A DNA stretch of 64,000 nt from Ilyobacter polytropus DSM 2926 (GTDB lineage Bacteria > Fusobacteriota > Fusobacteriia > Fusobacteriales > Fusobacteriaceae): NCBI RefSeq assembly GCF_000165505.1, contig NC_014632.1, positions 62,001 through 126,000 on the forward strand, in the 5' to 3' direction. The notes beneath the pieces were generated by a model. That model had not been told where the DNA came from. It made no database searches and was given only the letters and a program-made list of their open reading frames with translations. Position numbers and translations under genes: made by a program. Positions 17,906 to 26,113 of the stretch are shown in pieces (position 1 is the first letter of the stretch; each line of letters opens with the position of its first letter).

Positions 17906-18850
17906 ATGGAGATAAAAAGAAGCATCGAAAAAATACCTGGAGGAATGATGGTTATTCCACTTGTATTAGGAGCTCTAATGAATACATTTACACCTGGAAT
18001 ATTAAAAATAGGAGGATTCACCACAGCGATTGCTTCTGGAGCTTCAGCATTAATAGGGGTTTTCTTGGTATGTATGGGAGCAGGTATAAATTTAAAAGCA
18101 GCTCCTATGGCAGCAAAAAAAGGTTTTAGTATAACACTGAGTAAATTTTTAATAGGTACTGTAGTAGGTTTATTGGTTGCAAAATTTCTAGGACCTAATG
18201 GGTTATTCGGTTTATCTTCTCTGGCTATAATTAGTGCAATGACAAACACAAATGGCGGTTTATACGCAGCACTAGCTGGTGAATTTGGAGATGAGACAGA
18301 CATTGGAGCGATAGCTATAATTTCCGTAAATGATGGTCCATTTTTAACGATGATTGCCTTAGGAACAGCAGGGGTTGCTACAATTCCTATTAAAGCACTG
18401 ATAGGAGTATTACTTCCAATTGTAGTAGGAATGATTCTTGGAAATTTAGATCCCAAAATGAAAGAATTTTTAACAAAGGGAGGACCAATGTTGATACCTT
18501 TCTTTGCTTTCGGCTTAGGAGCAGGTATTAATTTCGCAATGTTATTGAAGGCCGGTCTTCCTGGGATACTATTAGGAGTATTAACAGCAGTAGTTGGAGG
18601 AACATTCAATGTTATGGCAGATAAAGCCAGTGGAGGAACTGGAATAGCTGGGGCAGCAGCATCAAGTACAGCCGGAAACGCAGTGGCAACTCCAGCCGCA
18701 GTGGCATTAGCAGATCCAAGTCTTGCTGGAATAGCTGCTATTGCTACTCCCCAAGTTGCAGCTTCAACTATAACAACAGCTCTCTTGGTTCCTATAATAA
18801 CTAGTTACTTGGTAAAAAGAAATAAAAAACAAGAATCTATAAAAGTTTAG
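17906..18850 (+). CDS. kdgT: 2-keto-3-deoxygluconate permease family transporter
   Basis: 314-residue membrane protein with about ten hydrophobic segments and the KdgT start [25 protein letters not shown]. The family imports 2-keto-3-deoxy acids with protons. The long alanine/glycine-rich segment [20 protein letters not shown] is typical. It sits between the UxaA pair and the kinase, so it is the probable substrate importer of this operon. Whether the substrate is ketodeoxygluconate or a four-carbon acid is open. Confidence 0.88.
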   Translation: MEIKRSIEKIPGGMMVIPLVLGALMNTFTPGILKIGGFTTAIASGASALIGVFLVCMGAGINLKAAPMAAKKGFSITLSKFLIGTVVGLLVAKFLGPNGLFGLSSLAIISAMTNTNGGLYAALAGEFGDETDIGAIAIISVNDGPFLTMIALGTAGVATIPIKALIGVLLPIVVGMILGNLDPKMKEFLTKGGPMLIPFFAFGLGAGINFAMLLKAGLPGILLGVLTAVVGGTFNVMADKASGGTGIAGAAASSTAGNAVATPAAVALADPSLAGIAAIATPQVAASTITTALLVPIITSYLVKRNKKQESIKV

Positions 18851-18854
18851 GAAT

Positions 18855-18884
18855 TAAAAAAGGGGGGATGGCCCCCTTTTTTTT
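18855..18884 (+). terminator. Strong hairpin between kdgT and the acid-sugar kinase
   Basis: AAAAAAGGGGG and CCCCCTTTTTTTT pair across GATGG, followed by eight T. It lies inside the gene cluster, 26 bp before the kinase start, so it should lower expression of the downstream genes relative to the dehydratase and permease, unless they have their own promoter. Confidence 0.85.
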
Positions 18885-18909
18885 ATAAAATCTTTATAAG
18901 GAGGAAGAG

Positions 18910-20184
18910 ATGAGTAAATATGTAATTATTGCAGATGATTTTACAGGGGCAAATGACACTGGTGTAAAATTTAGTAAAAAATCCATAAAAACTATAGTGA
19001 CAACAAAGTTAGAAGACTTTAAAGTTGAGTTGATGAATTGTAATACTTTAGTAGTAGATTTAGAGAGTAGATTTGATGACAAAGATACTGCATTCGAAAA
19101 AGCTTATCAAGTATCTAAAAACCTTAAATCAATGGGGATAAAAAAGATTTATAAAAAAATAGATTCTACATTTAGGGGAAACATTGGCAGTGAAATAGAT
19201 GGAGCAATGGAAGGCGGAAAATTTAACGCAACGTTTCTAATACCAGCTCTACCCAATGCAATGAGAACCACAGAAAATGGAAACGTATTTTTAAATGACG
19301 TACTTTTAGAAAAAACAGAAATATCGATAGATCCTAGAACTCCTGTTAAAGAATCATTTATTCCTAAAATACTATCAATTCAATCCAAAAGAAAAGTAGG
19401 ATTAGTTAATTATGAAGAAATTGAAACAGGAAAAATAAAAAAAAGAATTGATGAATTATTTTTAAATGGTTGCGAGATAATTATCTTTGACTCGATAACA
19501 GATAATCACTTAAATTTAATATCAATCTGCATAGAGAAGAACTTTAAAAATGAAAATATAATGATGGCTGGATCAGCAGGTTTTGCCGAAAAAATTCCCC
19601 ATATATATAATTTGATTCCAAAAGCTCCACCAGCTCTGCTAATAGCAGGAAGTATAAGTGAAGTGACTAGGAAACAGGTAGATTTTTTAAGAGAAAAATC
19701 CAAAATAAGAGCAATAAAAGTTGTTGTAGAAAATTTATTTAACGGAAATAAAAGTTTGGAAAAGCTTGAGATAATGAAAGAAGTTGAGAATAGATATATC
19801 AAAAATGAAGATATTTTGATATATACAACTGATAAAAGAGAGGAAGTTAATGGGCTCTTTTCTAAAATTGAAACAAATGGATTAAGCTTAGAAAAAATTT
19901 CCGAAGAAATAGCTAATTTTTTGGGAGAGATAGCCAAAGAGATATTAGAAAAATTTGAGATAAGCGGTTTATTTTTAACAGGAGGTGATACTGCAATAAA
20001 AGTAAGTGTAGCCTTAAAAGCAGAGGGGGTTATTATTAAAAATGAGATTATAGAAGGCGTACCATATGGTTATTTTTTAGATGAAAAATACAAAGATATT
20101 ATTATAGTTAGTAAAGCTGGTGCCTTTGGAACAGAAGATGCTATCTTGAAATCGCTTGAATTTATAAAAAAGGAGAGTAAATAA
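18910..20184 (+). CDS. Four-carbon acid sugar kinase (DUF1537; OtnK/DtnK type)
   Basis: 424-residue kinase of the DUF1537 family, which phosphorylates D-threonate, D-erythronate or 2-oxo-tetronates at C4. The N-terminal ADDFTGANDTG motif (substrate site) and the C-terminal nucleotide region LFLTGGDTAIKVSVAL and IVSKAGAFG are intact. It is followed two bases later by a PdxA2 dehydrogenase, the defining pair of the D-threonate/D-erythronate pathway to dihydroxyacetone phosphate. The GAGGAAGAG ribosome site is good. Confidence 0.88.
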   Translation: MSKYVIIADDFTGANDTGVKFSKKSIKTIVTTKLEDFKVELMNCNTLVVDLESRFDDKDTAFEKAYQVSKNLKSMGIKKIYKKIDSTFRGNIGSEIDGAMEGGKFNATFLIPALPNAMRTTENGNVFLNDVLLEKTEISIDPRTPVKESFIPKILSIQSKRKVGLVNYEEIETGKIKKRIDELFLNGCEIIIFDSITDNHLNLISICIEKNFKNENIMMAGSAGFAEKIPHIYNLIPKAPPALLIAGSISEVTRKQVDFLREKSKIRAIKVVVENLFNGNKSLEKLEIMKEVENRYIKNEDILIYTTDKREEVNGLFSKIETNGLSLEKISEEIANFLGEIAKEILEKFEISGLFLTGGDTAIKVSVALKAEGVIIKNEIIEGVPYGYFLDEKYKDIIIVSKAGAFGTEDAILKSLEFIKKESK

Positions 20185-20186
20185 AA

Positions 20187-21170
20187 ATGAATAAAATAAT
20201 AGGAATAACTATGGGAGATCCTTCAGGAATAGGTCCTGAAATCATCTTGAAAAGTTTTTTTAATAAAAAAATAAAATCTGGAAAATATCTAGTTATTGGT
20301 GATTATGAAATTATAGAGTTTTTTAATAAAAAATTAGGTTTAAATGTTAAATTAGAAAAGCTGATTAATATTGATAATATTAATTTTTCTAAAGATGTTC
20401 TTAGTATTTTAGATTTAGGATTAATTAAAATAGAAAATTTAAAAATTGGTGAGGTTAGTTTAAATTCAGGAAATGCTGCTTTTCAGTATTTGAAAAAAGC
20501 GATAGAATTAGCGATGAATGGAAAAATTTCTGGGATTGCAACAGCGCCATTAAACAAAGAAGCTATGAATAAAGCAGGGCATTTTTATTCAGGACATACG
20601 GAGATATTGGGTTACTACACTTCAACAAAAGATTACGCAATGCTACTTTATGATGAAAAATTAAGTACTATACATGTTTCGACACATGTTTCTCTAAAGG
20701 AAGCAATAAAAAGAACAAAAAAAGAAAGAGTTGAAGAAGTTATAAGATTGGCAGATAAGACATTTAGAAAATTAGGATTAAAAAATCCAAAGATAGCTGT
20801 TGCAGGTCTAAATCCTCACTCAGGGGAGAATGGACTCTTTGGAATGGAAGAAATTGAGGAAATAATTCCGGCAATAAACTCCTCCATATCAAAAGGTATA
20901 AACGTAGAAGGTCCAATACCGCCCGATACAGTTTTTTTAAAAGCAGTGGAAGGTAATTATGATGTCGTTGTTGCAATGTATCATGACCAGGGTCATATTC
21001 CTCTAAAATTGTTGGGATTTAATAGTGGAGTTAATATAACAGTGGGATTACCAATAATAAGGACTTCAGTCGATCACGGAACCGCTTTTGAAATAGCCGG
21101 GAAAAATATTGCCAACGAAGAAAGTATGATAAATGCGATAAATTTAGTTCATAAACTTAGTGATGCTTAA
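20187..21170 (+). CDS. pdxA2: 4-phospho-D-threonate/erythronate 3-dehydrogenase (PdxA2)
   Basis: 327-residue NAD-dependent dehydrogenase of the PdxA family. ITMGDPSGIGPEI opens the protein, SGHTEILG and the metal-binding His in MYHDQGHIPLK are present, and VGLPIIRTSVDHGTAFEIAG closes it. True PdxA acts in vitamin B6 synthesis; the paralogue PdxA2 oxidises and decarboxylates 4-phosphothreonate or 4-phosphoerythronate to dihydroxyacetone phosphate and CO2. Direct coupling to the DUF1537 kinase makes the catabolic role much more likely. Confidence 0.88.
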   Translation: MNKIIGITMGDPSGIGPEIILKSFFNKKIKSGKYLVIGDYEIIEFFNKKLGLNVKLEKLINIDNINFSKDVLSILDLGLIKIENLKIGEVSLNSGNAAFQYLKKAIELAMNGKISGIATAPLNKEAMNKAGHFYSGHTEILGYYTSTKDYAMLLYDEKLSTIHVSTHVSLKEAIKRTKKERVEEVIRLADKTFRKLGLKNPKIAVAGLNPHSGENGLFGMEEIEEIIPAINSSISKGINVEGPIPPDTVFLKAVEGNYDVVVAMYHDQGHIPLKLLGFNSGVNITVGLPIIRTSVDHGTAFEIAGKNIANEESMINAINLVHKLSDA

Positions 21171-21225
21171 ATACTATAATTGTGATATAATTATGTTATA
21201 TTTAAGAACATAAAAGGAGTTTAGG

Positions 21226-21912
21226 ATGTTTTTTCCAATAGAAGTAAGTGACATATCTGAATTGATATCTAATTCAATTAAAAACCTGATTATAGAGGGG
21301 AAACTTAAACCTGGAGACAAATTGCCGTCAGAAAGAGTATTAGCTGAAAAATTTAATGTTAGCAGAAATACTTTAAGAGAAGCTTTGGGGAACCTAAGGT
21401 TACTTGGGATTATAGAAACTAAGAGAAACGATGGGAATTTTGTAAGTCTTAATTTAGAAAAGGTTTTTATTGAAATGTTAAAATTTATGTTTCTTCTCAA
21501 AGGGACTAGAAAAGATGTATTTATTTTTAGAAAGTCAATAGAAGTTGAGGCAACAATTGATTCAGTGAAAAACTTTACAGATGAGGATCTCCTAGAATTG
21601 TCTGAAAAATTAGAAAAATTTAAGAACACACCTGAAAAAGATTACGAGGAAATAGCAAAATTAGATATGGATTTCCATTTCAAATTAATTAGCAAATGTG
21701 AAAATTACTTGATGTTCACACTTTATAAAGCTATTTATGCTTTAATCACTGAATTTTTAAATGACTCAGTAAAAATAATGGATAAAAAATTATTGGATCA
21801 ACATCATGAAGAAATGTTTAATTATGCTAAAGTAAAAGATATAAAACAGCTAAAGAAATCATTGGAAAATCACTTGGAAGTTGTTCAGGAATTTAATTTT
21901 GAAAGAAATTAG
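21226..21912 (+). CDS. GntR-family regulator, FadR/FCD subfamily
   Basis: 228-residue regulator. The N-terminal winged HTH (GKLKPGDKLPSERVLAEKFNVSRNTLREAL) is followed by an all-helical FCD effector domain with metal-site residues in LDMDFHFKL, DQHHEEM and LENHLEVV. It ends the sugar-acid cluster and is the obvious ligand-responsive repressor of it, with the inverted repeat TGGTTGAACCA at 16370 as candidate operator. A TATAAT-like hexamer in the 55-bp gap before it suggests its own promoter. Confidence 0.88.
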   Translation: MFFPIEVSDISELISNSIKNLIIEGKLKPGDKLPSERVLAEKFNVSRNTLREALGNLRLLGIIETKRNDGNFVSLNLEKVFIEMLKFMFLLKGTRKDVFIFRKSIEVEATIDSVKNFTDEDLLELSEKLEKFKNTPEKDYEEIAKLDMDFHFKLISKCENYLMFTLYKAIYALITEFLNDSVKIMDKKLLDQHHEEMFNYAKVKDIKQLKKSLENHLEVVQEFNFERN

Positions 21913-22024
21913 TTAATTTTGTCAGTCTCTTCAAACTAAACTAGGCTATGAAATAATCTCTGTAAATAGATAATTTTTTACTGTGGAAAGTTTAAAAATA
22001 ACAAAACCAAATATAGTAGCCATA

Positions 22025-22101
22025 AGATTAGGCACTCTTCGGAGTGTTTTTTTTTGTTTAAAATCTAGATATTATTACAATTAGACCTTGGTTGAAATAT
22101 T
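22025..22101 (+). repeat. Dispersed intergenic repeat with terminator head, copy 1
   Basis: Begins with the hairpin GGCACTC-TTCG-GAGTG plus nine T (terminator after the GntR gene), continues with TTTAAAATCTAGATATTATT, and ends with TTAGACCTTGGTTGAAATAT. Nearly identical over its whole length to 31147-31222, and partly to 16242-16312 and 35823-35870. Such sharing beyond the hairpin is unusual for plain terminators. Confidence 0.8.
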
Positions 22102-22331
22102 GGGATAACAATACTTTTTTAGAAAAATTTTTAAGGTTTGCGTGGTCCATAAGTAGGTTGGATAATTTCTGAAGGTCATATGAAATTCCGGACATTCAAT
22201 AAGTACAAGATACTTTGAGTAGTATAAATTTATTCCACTTAAATTTTTTCAGAATATTGCATACGAGATATTAGAAATAACCATACAAGAGGTCAAGGTT
22301 ATAATTAATTTGACAATATATTAAAAAAATA

Positions 22332-22360
22332 TTGACAAATATATAATAAAAAGATATATT
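22332..22360 (+). promoter_or_regulatory. Promoter of the nitrilase/TRAP operon
   Basis: Consensus TTGACA (22332-22337), 17-bp spacer, TATATT (22355-22360). The predicted start near 22367 lies just upstream of the structured leader RNA at 22391-22507. Confidence 0.8.
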
Positions 22361-22390
22361 ATGTCAATGTGAACCAGAAAGAAAATAAAT

Positions 22391-22507
22391 TAAGTAAATG
22401 ATATTCTTCGTCAGTTGGAATAGAGCAACCCTCATTCTGCCCTGAGAAGACCTGTGGTCGGCTTACTTTCATTAGGAAAATTAATGGAGGAGTGCGGACT
22501 TTTTTTG
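22391..22507 (+). ncRNA. Candidate attenuator RNA, copy in the nitrilase operon leader
   Basis: Order of parts: AAGTAA (22392-22397), P1 5' strand TCTTC (22405), inner hairpin, junction CCCT (about 22440), P1 3' strand GAAGA (22446), TTACTT (22463-22468) within the 5' arm of a long imperfect hairpin, then its 3' arm ending GTGCGGAC and TTTTTTT. AAGTAA and TTACTT can pair and would disrupt the terminator. Same architecture as the elements at 36199 and 53116, but with a more diverged P1/P2. It is followed by about 500 nt of leader before the nitrilase start. Confidence 0.7.
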
Positions 22508-22917
22508 ATTGATGTTGCCAATAAATACAATAGTTTTACAAGGAGTTATTTCAGGTTCATAGTTATAATAATAGTAGTTTTTAACTGTTTGAATATTGAG
22601 AAAAAATTAGAGCTTTAAGAGAATAAGTTAAACTCTAACGTAGGCAACACTCGTAAGAAACTATACAAACATTAGTTTGGTTAAATTTACTACTTTAGGT
22701 ACAATAGAATGCTTTTTTATATAAAAATAATTATTTTAAAGGAAACAAAAAAAAATAAAGTAAGTATATTAACAATAAGAATTGATCGCTTAATAAACCT
22801 TACGTTAAAGAATTGAATTATTCCATTAAAATAAAATAGATAAAATAAATGAAGTTCCAACTAAAATCTAAACAGAGAGGAGTACAGAATAAGATGTAAA
22901 ATTTTTTTCAAAATAAA
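22508..22917. other. Long untranslated stretch before the nitrilase gene
   Basis: AT-rich, with no credible open frame, no repeat copy and no clear hairpin that I can see. It lies downstream of the attenuator and upstream of the 7-bp-spaced operator. Confidence 0.5.
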
Positions 22918-22944
22918 TTTGGTATACCAAATACCAAATACCAG
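22918..22944. promoter_or_regulatory. Candidate GntR operator with three phased half-sites
   Basis: The 14-bp palindrome TTTGGTATACCAAA (22918-22931) is followed by two more copies of its right half, so ATACCAA recurs at 22924, 22931 and (as ATACCAG) 22938, exactly 7 bp apart. The core resembles FadR-type GntR sites. The likely binder is the regulator encoded at 27516-28166. Confidence 0.65.
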
Positions 22945-23018
22945 TTTAAATTTAAATAATTTGTTTTTTTGATAATTTAAAAATATTTTTTAATTAAAAA
23001 CAATGGGGGGATGTTGAA

Positions 23019-23807
23019 ATGCGAGTAAGTGCGGTTCAAATGGATATGAAGTTTGAAGATCCAGAAAAAAATTATGAAAAAGCTGAACAACTGATTAGAA
23101 TGGCTGCAAAACAAAAACCTGATACGATTGTATTGCCAGAAACATGGAATACAGGGTTTTTTCCTGAAAAGAACGTAAGTTCTTTTTCTGACAAGGGAGG
23201 GCAACGTACCATAGAGTTGTTCTCAGCTTTATCTAAAGAATTAGATGTTAATATAATAGCTGGGTCTGTTGTTAATGAAAAACAAGAAGGTATGTACAAC
23301 ACAACTTACATATTTGATAGAAAAGGTAAATGTATAGCTGAGTATGACAAGACCCATCTTTTCTCATATATGAATGAGGATGAGCATTTTAAAAAAGGCG
23401 AAAAACTAACTACTTTTGAATTAGATGGAGTAAAATGTGGGGTAATTATATGCTATGATATACGATTTTTAGAGCTTATACGAACTTTAACACTACAAGG
23501 AATAAAAATACTTTTTGTCGTAGCACAGTGGCCTGTTCCTAGAATTAAACATTGGGAAATATTAAACCAGGCAAGAGCTATTGAAAATCAGATTTTTGTA
23601 GCTTGTGTAAATTCATGCGGTACTGCAGGTGAAACTATATACGGAGGTCACTCAGCACTGATTGATCCTTGGGGTGAAAATATTGTTCAGGCAGGAAATA
23701 CGGAAGAAATAATTACCGGTGATTTTGATATAGAGATTGTTGACAAAATCAGGGATACAATAAATGTTTATAACGATAGAAGAACAGAATTATATAAAAT
23801 AATTTAA
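23019..23807 (+). CDS. Carbon-nitrogen hydrolase (nitrilase superfamily amidase)
   Basis: 262-residue amidase of the nitrilase superfamily. The catalytic triad is visible: Glu in IVLPETWNTGF, Lys in YDKTHLF and Cys in GVIICYDIRF. Length and motifs resemble omega-amidase/YafV-like enzymes that hydrolyse small amides to acid plus ammonia, but the substrate cannot be read from sequence. It opens an operon with a DUF2848 protein and a complete TRAP transporter, so the imported compound is probably an organic acid bearing an amide. The ATG follows a GGGGGGAT site. Confidence 0.88.
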   Translation: MRVSAVQMDMKFEDPEKNYEKAEQLIRMAAKQKPDTIVLPETWNTGFFPEKNVSSFSDKGGQRTIELFSALSKELDVNIIAGSVVNEKQEGMYNTTYIFDRKGKCIAEYDKTHLFSYMNEDEHFKKGEKLTTFELDGVKCGVIICYDIRFLELIRTLTLQGIKILFVVAQWPVPRIKHWEILNQARAIENQIFVACVNSCGTAGETIYGGHSALIDPWGENIVQAGNTEEIITGDFDIEIVDKIRDTINVYNDRRTELYKII

Positions 23808-23822
23808 AAAGGGGAATATGCA

Positions 23823-24515
23823 ATGAAAAATGTAGATTTTATGTTAAATAAACTATCAGGACAAGAAAAATTTTCAGTTCCTTATGAAAAGGTGTTGGTA
23901 ATAGGATATTCAGGAAGAAATATGGAAAAAACCATGGAGCACATTAAAGAGTTGGAGGAACAGTTAAATGTTCCAGCGCCAAAGAAGATTCCAACTATAT
24001 TTGAATGTTCTCTAGAAACATTGACACAAGAAAAAAATATAAAGTTTGTTGGAGATCAAACATCAGGTGAGATAGAATACATTATCATATATATGAACGG
24101 GAAAACATATATTGGTATTGGAAGCGATCATACAGACAGAAAATTAGAAAGTGTTAGTGTACCAAAATCGAAGCAAGTTTGTGCAAAGCCTATTGGAAAT
24201 GAATTATGGGATTATGATGATATAAAGGAGCATTGGGATCAAATAAAAATGGTGTCTTGTCAAATAATTGATGGTAAAGAAGTTAAATATCAAGATGGTA
24301 AACTTGCTGATATTTTAAAAGTTGAAAAAATATTAGAAGAACTAAAGGAGAGAGTGGGAAATATTGACAATAGCATTATTTATTCAGGTACAGTGCCTTT
24401 GCTGGACGGATTTAAGTATGGAGACACTTTTAAATGCATGATGATAGATGAGGTTTTGAAAAGAACTTTAAAATTGGAGTATGGCATTGATACAATTTCA
24501 GAGGAGGAGAGATAA
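23823..24515 (+). CDS. DUF2848 family protein
   Basis: 230-residue soluble protein of a family with no assigned reaction. Recognisable family segments are KVLVIGYSGRN near the N-terminus, PTIFECS, GIGSDHTDRKLE in the middle and YSGTVPLLDGFKYGD near the end; the conserved Asp-His and Glu residues look like a metal or catalytic site related to fumarylacetoacetase-like proteins (inference). It lies 15 bp after the nitrilase and 1 bp before the TRAP binding protein, so it probably acts on the imported substrate or on the amidase product. Confidence 0.75.
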   Translation: MKNVDFMLNKLSGQEKFSVPYEKVLVIGYSGRNMEKTMEHIKELEEQLNVPAPKKIPTIFECSLETLTQEKNIKFVGDQTSGEIEYIIIYMNGKTYIGIGSDHTDRKLESVSVPKSKQVCAKPIGNELWDYDDIKEHWDQIKMVSCQIIDGKEVKYQDGKLADILKVEKILEELKERVGNIDNSIIYSGTVPLLDGFKYGDTFKCMMIDEVLKRTLKLEYGIDTISEEER

Positions 24516-24516
24516 T

Positions 24517-25542
24517 ATGAAAAAAAATGTGAGCATTGCTTTAATGTTAGTTGTAATATTAGGTATGTTAGTTGGATGTGGAGAAAAAAGCACCAGTGAT
24601 GCAGAAAAGGGGAATAAATCTGGGAAAGCTCCTGTAGAAATTAAGATAGCGACTGTTGGAAACGAAGAACATCAATCTACTATAATGGCAAAATTATTTG
24701 AAGAAGAACTTGAAAAAGTTTATGATGGTGATGTAAAGGTATCAATTTATTCCAATGGTTCACTAGGCGGTGAAAGAGAAGCGGCTGAAGGTGTAAAATT
24801 GGGTACAATTCAGATGACGGTAGTAACTTCAGATGGAGCTCTTCCTGCTTGGGTTCCAGATATCCAGGTTTTATCTATTCCATATTTATTTGAAAATAAA
24901 GAGCAAGCATTTAAGATTCTAGATGGAGTTATGTCAGAACAATTGAATCCTAAATTTGAAAAGCAAGGTTTCAAGCATTTAGGATTTGGTGAACTTGGTT
25001 TTAGACATTTTACAAACAATAAGAAAGAAATAAGATCTGTAAAAGATATGGAAGGATTATCAATAAGAGTTCAGGAGGCTCCAATTTGGTTTGCTTTGAT
25101 GAAAAGTCTGAAAGCCTCAGCTGTACCAGTTTCTTTTAATGAGTTATATACAGCACTCCAACAAGGCATGGTTGATGGTCAGGAAAATCCTATTGCATCA
25201 ATAGCTACTTCTAAATTTAATGAAGTTCAAAAATATTTAACTCTTGACGGACATACTTATGCTGCAGTGAGCATGGTTATGAATAAATCTTTCTATGACG
25301 GACTCTCTGAAGAGTTAAAATCAGCAATAGATCAAGCGGCTAAAAATTCGATCCCGAGACAGCGTAAGGCGATAGATGATAAAGAACAAGCTTATCTAAA
25401 ACAACTAGAAGATAGTGGGATGGTCATAACAGACCCCGATAAAAAAAGTTTTGTAGAAGCAACTAAAGATCTGTACACAAAAGAAGAAGTTAAAAAGCTA
25501 GTAGACCCGGATTTAGTTGAGTTAGTAATGCAAAATAAATAA
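24517..25542 (+). CDS. TRAP transporter substrate-binding lipoprotein (DctP)
   Basis: 341-residue extracytoplasmic binding protein. The N-terminus MKKNVSIALMLVVILGMLVGC is a lipoprotein signal peptide. The DctP core is clear: NGSLGGEREAAEGVKLGTIQ, then SIRVQEAPIWFALMKSL carrying the Arg that binds the substrate carboxylate, then GMVDGQENPIASI. Hence the substrate is probably a carboxylate. The ATG at 24517 follows GAGGAGGAGAG; an upstream in-frame ATG would place residues in front of the signal peptide. Confidence 0.9.
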   Translation: MKKNVSIALMLVVILGMLVGCGEKSTSDAEKGNKSGKAPVEIKIATVGNEEHQSTIMAKLFEEELEKVYDGDVKVSIYSNGSLGGEREAAEGVKLGTIQMTVVTSDGALPAWVPDIQVLSIPYLFENKEQAFKILDGVMSEQLNPKFEKQGFKHLGFGELGFRHFTNNKKEIRSVKDMEGLSIRVQEAPIWFALMKSLKASAVPVSFNELYTALQQGMVDGQENPIASIATSKFNEVQKYLTLDGHTYAAVSMVMNKSFYDGLSEELKSAIDQAAKNSIPRQRKAIDDKEQAYLKQLEDSGMVITDPDKKSFVEATKDLYTKEEVKKLVDPDLVELVMQNK

Positions 25543-25615
25543 GTTTTACGGTTGTATTTCAAAAAGTGAGGTGATGCTCTTAGTAGCTTTTTCACTAAAA
25601 AATGGGGGGATTTAA

Positions 25616-26113
25616 ATGAAAACAATAGACTCTTTTATTGGTGGATTTTTAAAATTTGTTATGGCGTTTAGTTCATTAATACTTTCTGTAGTTACTTTTA
25701 TACAGGTAATCACTAGATTTATATATAAAGATCCTATAGCTTGGGGACAGGATGTAATAAGGTTAAGTTTTATATATTTGGTATTTTGGGGAGGTGCCTA
25801 CTGCATCAAGGAGAAGGAACACCTAAATATCGATATTTTATTAACATCAGTGGGCATCAAAACTAGAAAAATTATGGAGATTGTTATAAATCTCATATTG
25901 GCGATATTCTTTATTTTTATAGTTTACTATGGCTTTATCTTTATGCAATCAGGTGCTTCTCAAAAGGCACCTTATTTACCAATTCCAATGTCGCTATATT
26001 ACTTAGCATTACCATCAAGTGTTTTATTGATGCTTTATTATCAAATACAAATTATTTTTCAACAGATAAAAAATTTTAACAAAATCAGCAACGAAGTAGA
26101 GGTACAAATATGA
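25616..26113 (+). CDS. TRAP transporter small membrane subunit (DctQ)
   Basis: 165 residues with four transmembrane segments, as expected for DctQ. The VITRFIYKDPIAWGQDVIRL motif after the first helix is typical. It overlaps the start of the DctM gene by 4 bp, so the two are translationally coupled and form the membrane complex served by the binding lipoprotein upstream. Confidence 0.88.
   Translation: MKTIDSFIGGFLKFVMAFSSLILSVVTFIQVITRFIYKDPIAWGQDVIRLSFIYLVFWGGAYCIKEKEHLNIDILLTSVGIKTRKIMEIVINLILAIFFIFIVYYGFIFMQSGASQKAPYLPIPMSLYYLALPSSVLLMLYYQIQIIFQQIKNFNKISNEVEVQI

Noticed and set aside
17818-18609. Long antisense reading frame opposite kdgT
   Set aside because: It has the low-complexity Pro/Ala/Ile composition of a mirror frame, no ribosome site, and lies wholly opposite a well-supported transporter. 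Similar mirror frames opposite gltS (15135-15722) and dctM (26835-27437) were rejected for the same reason.
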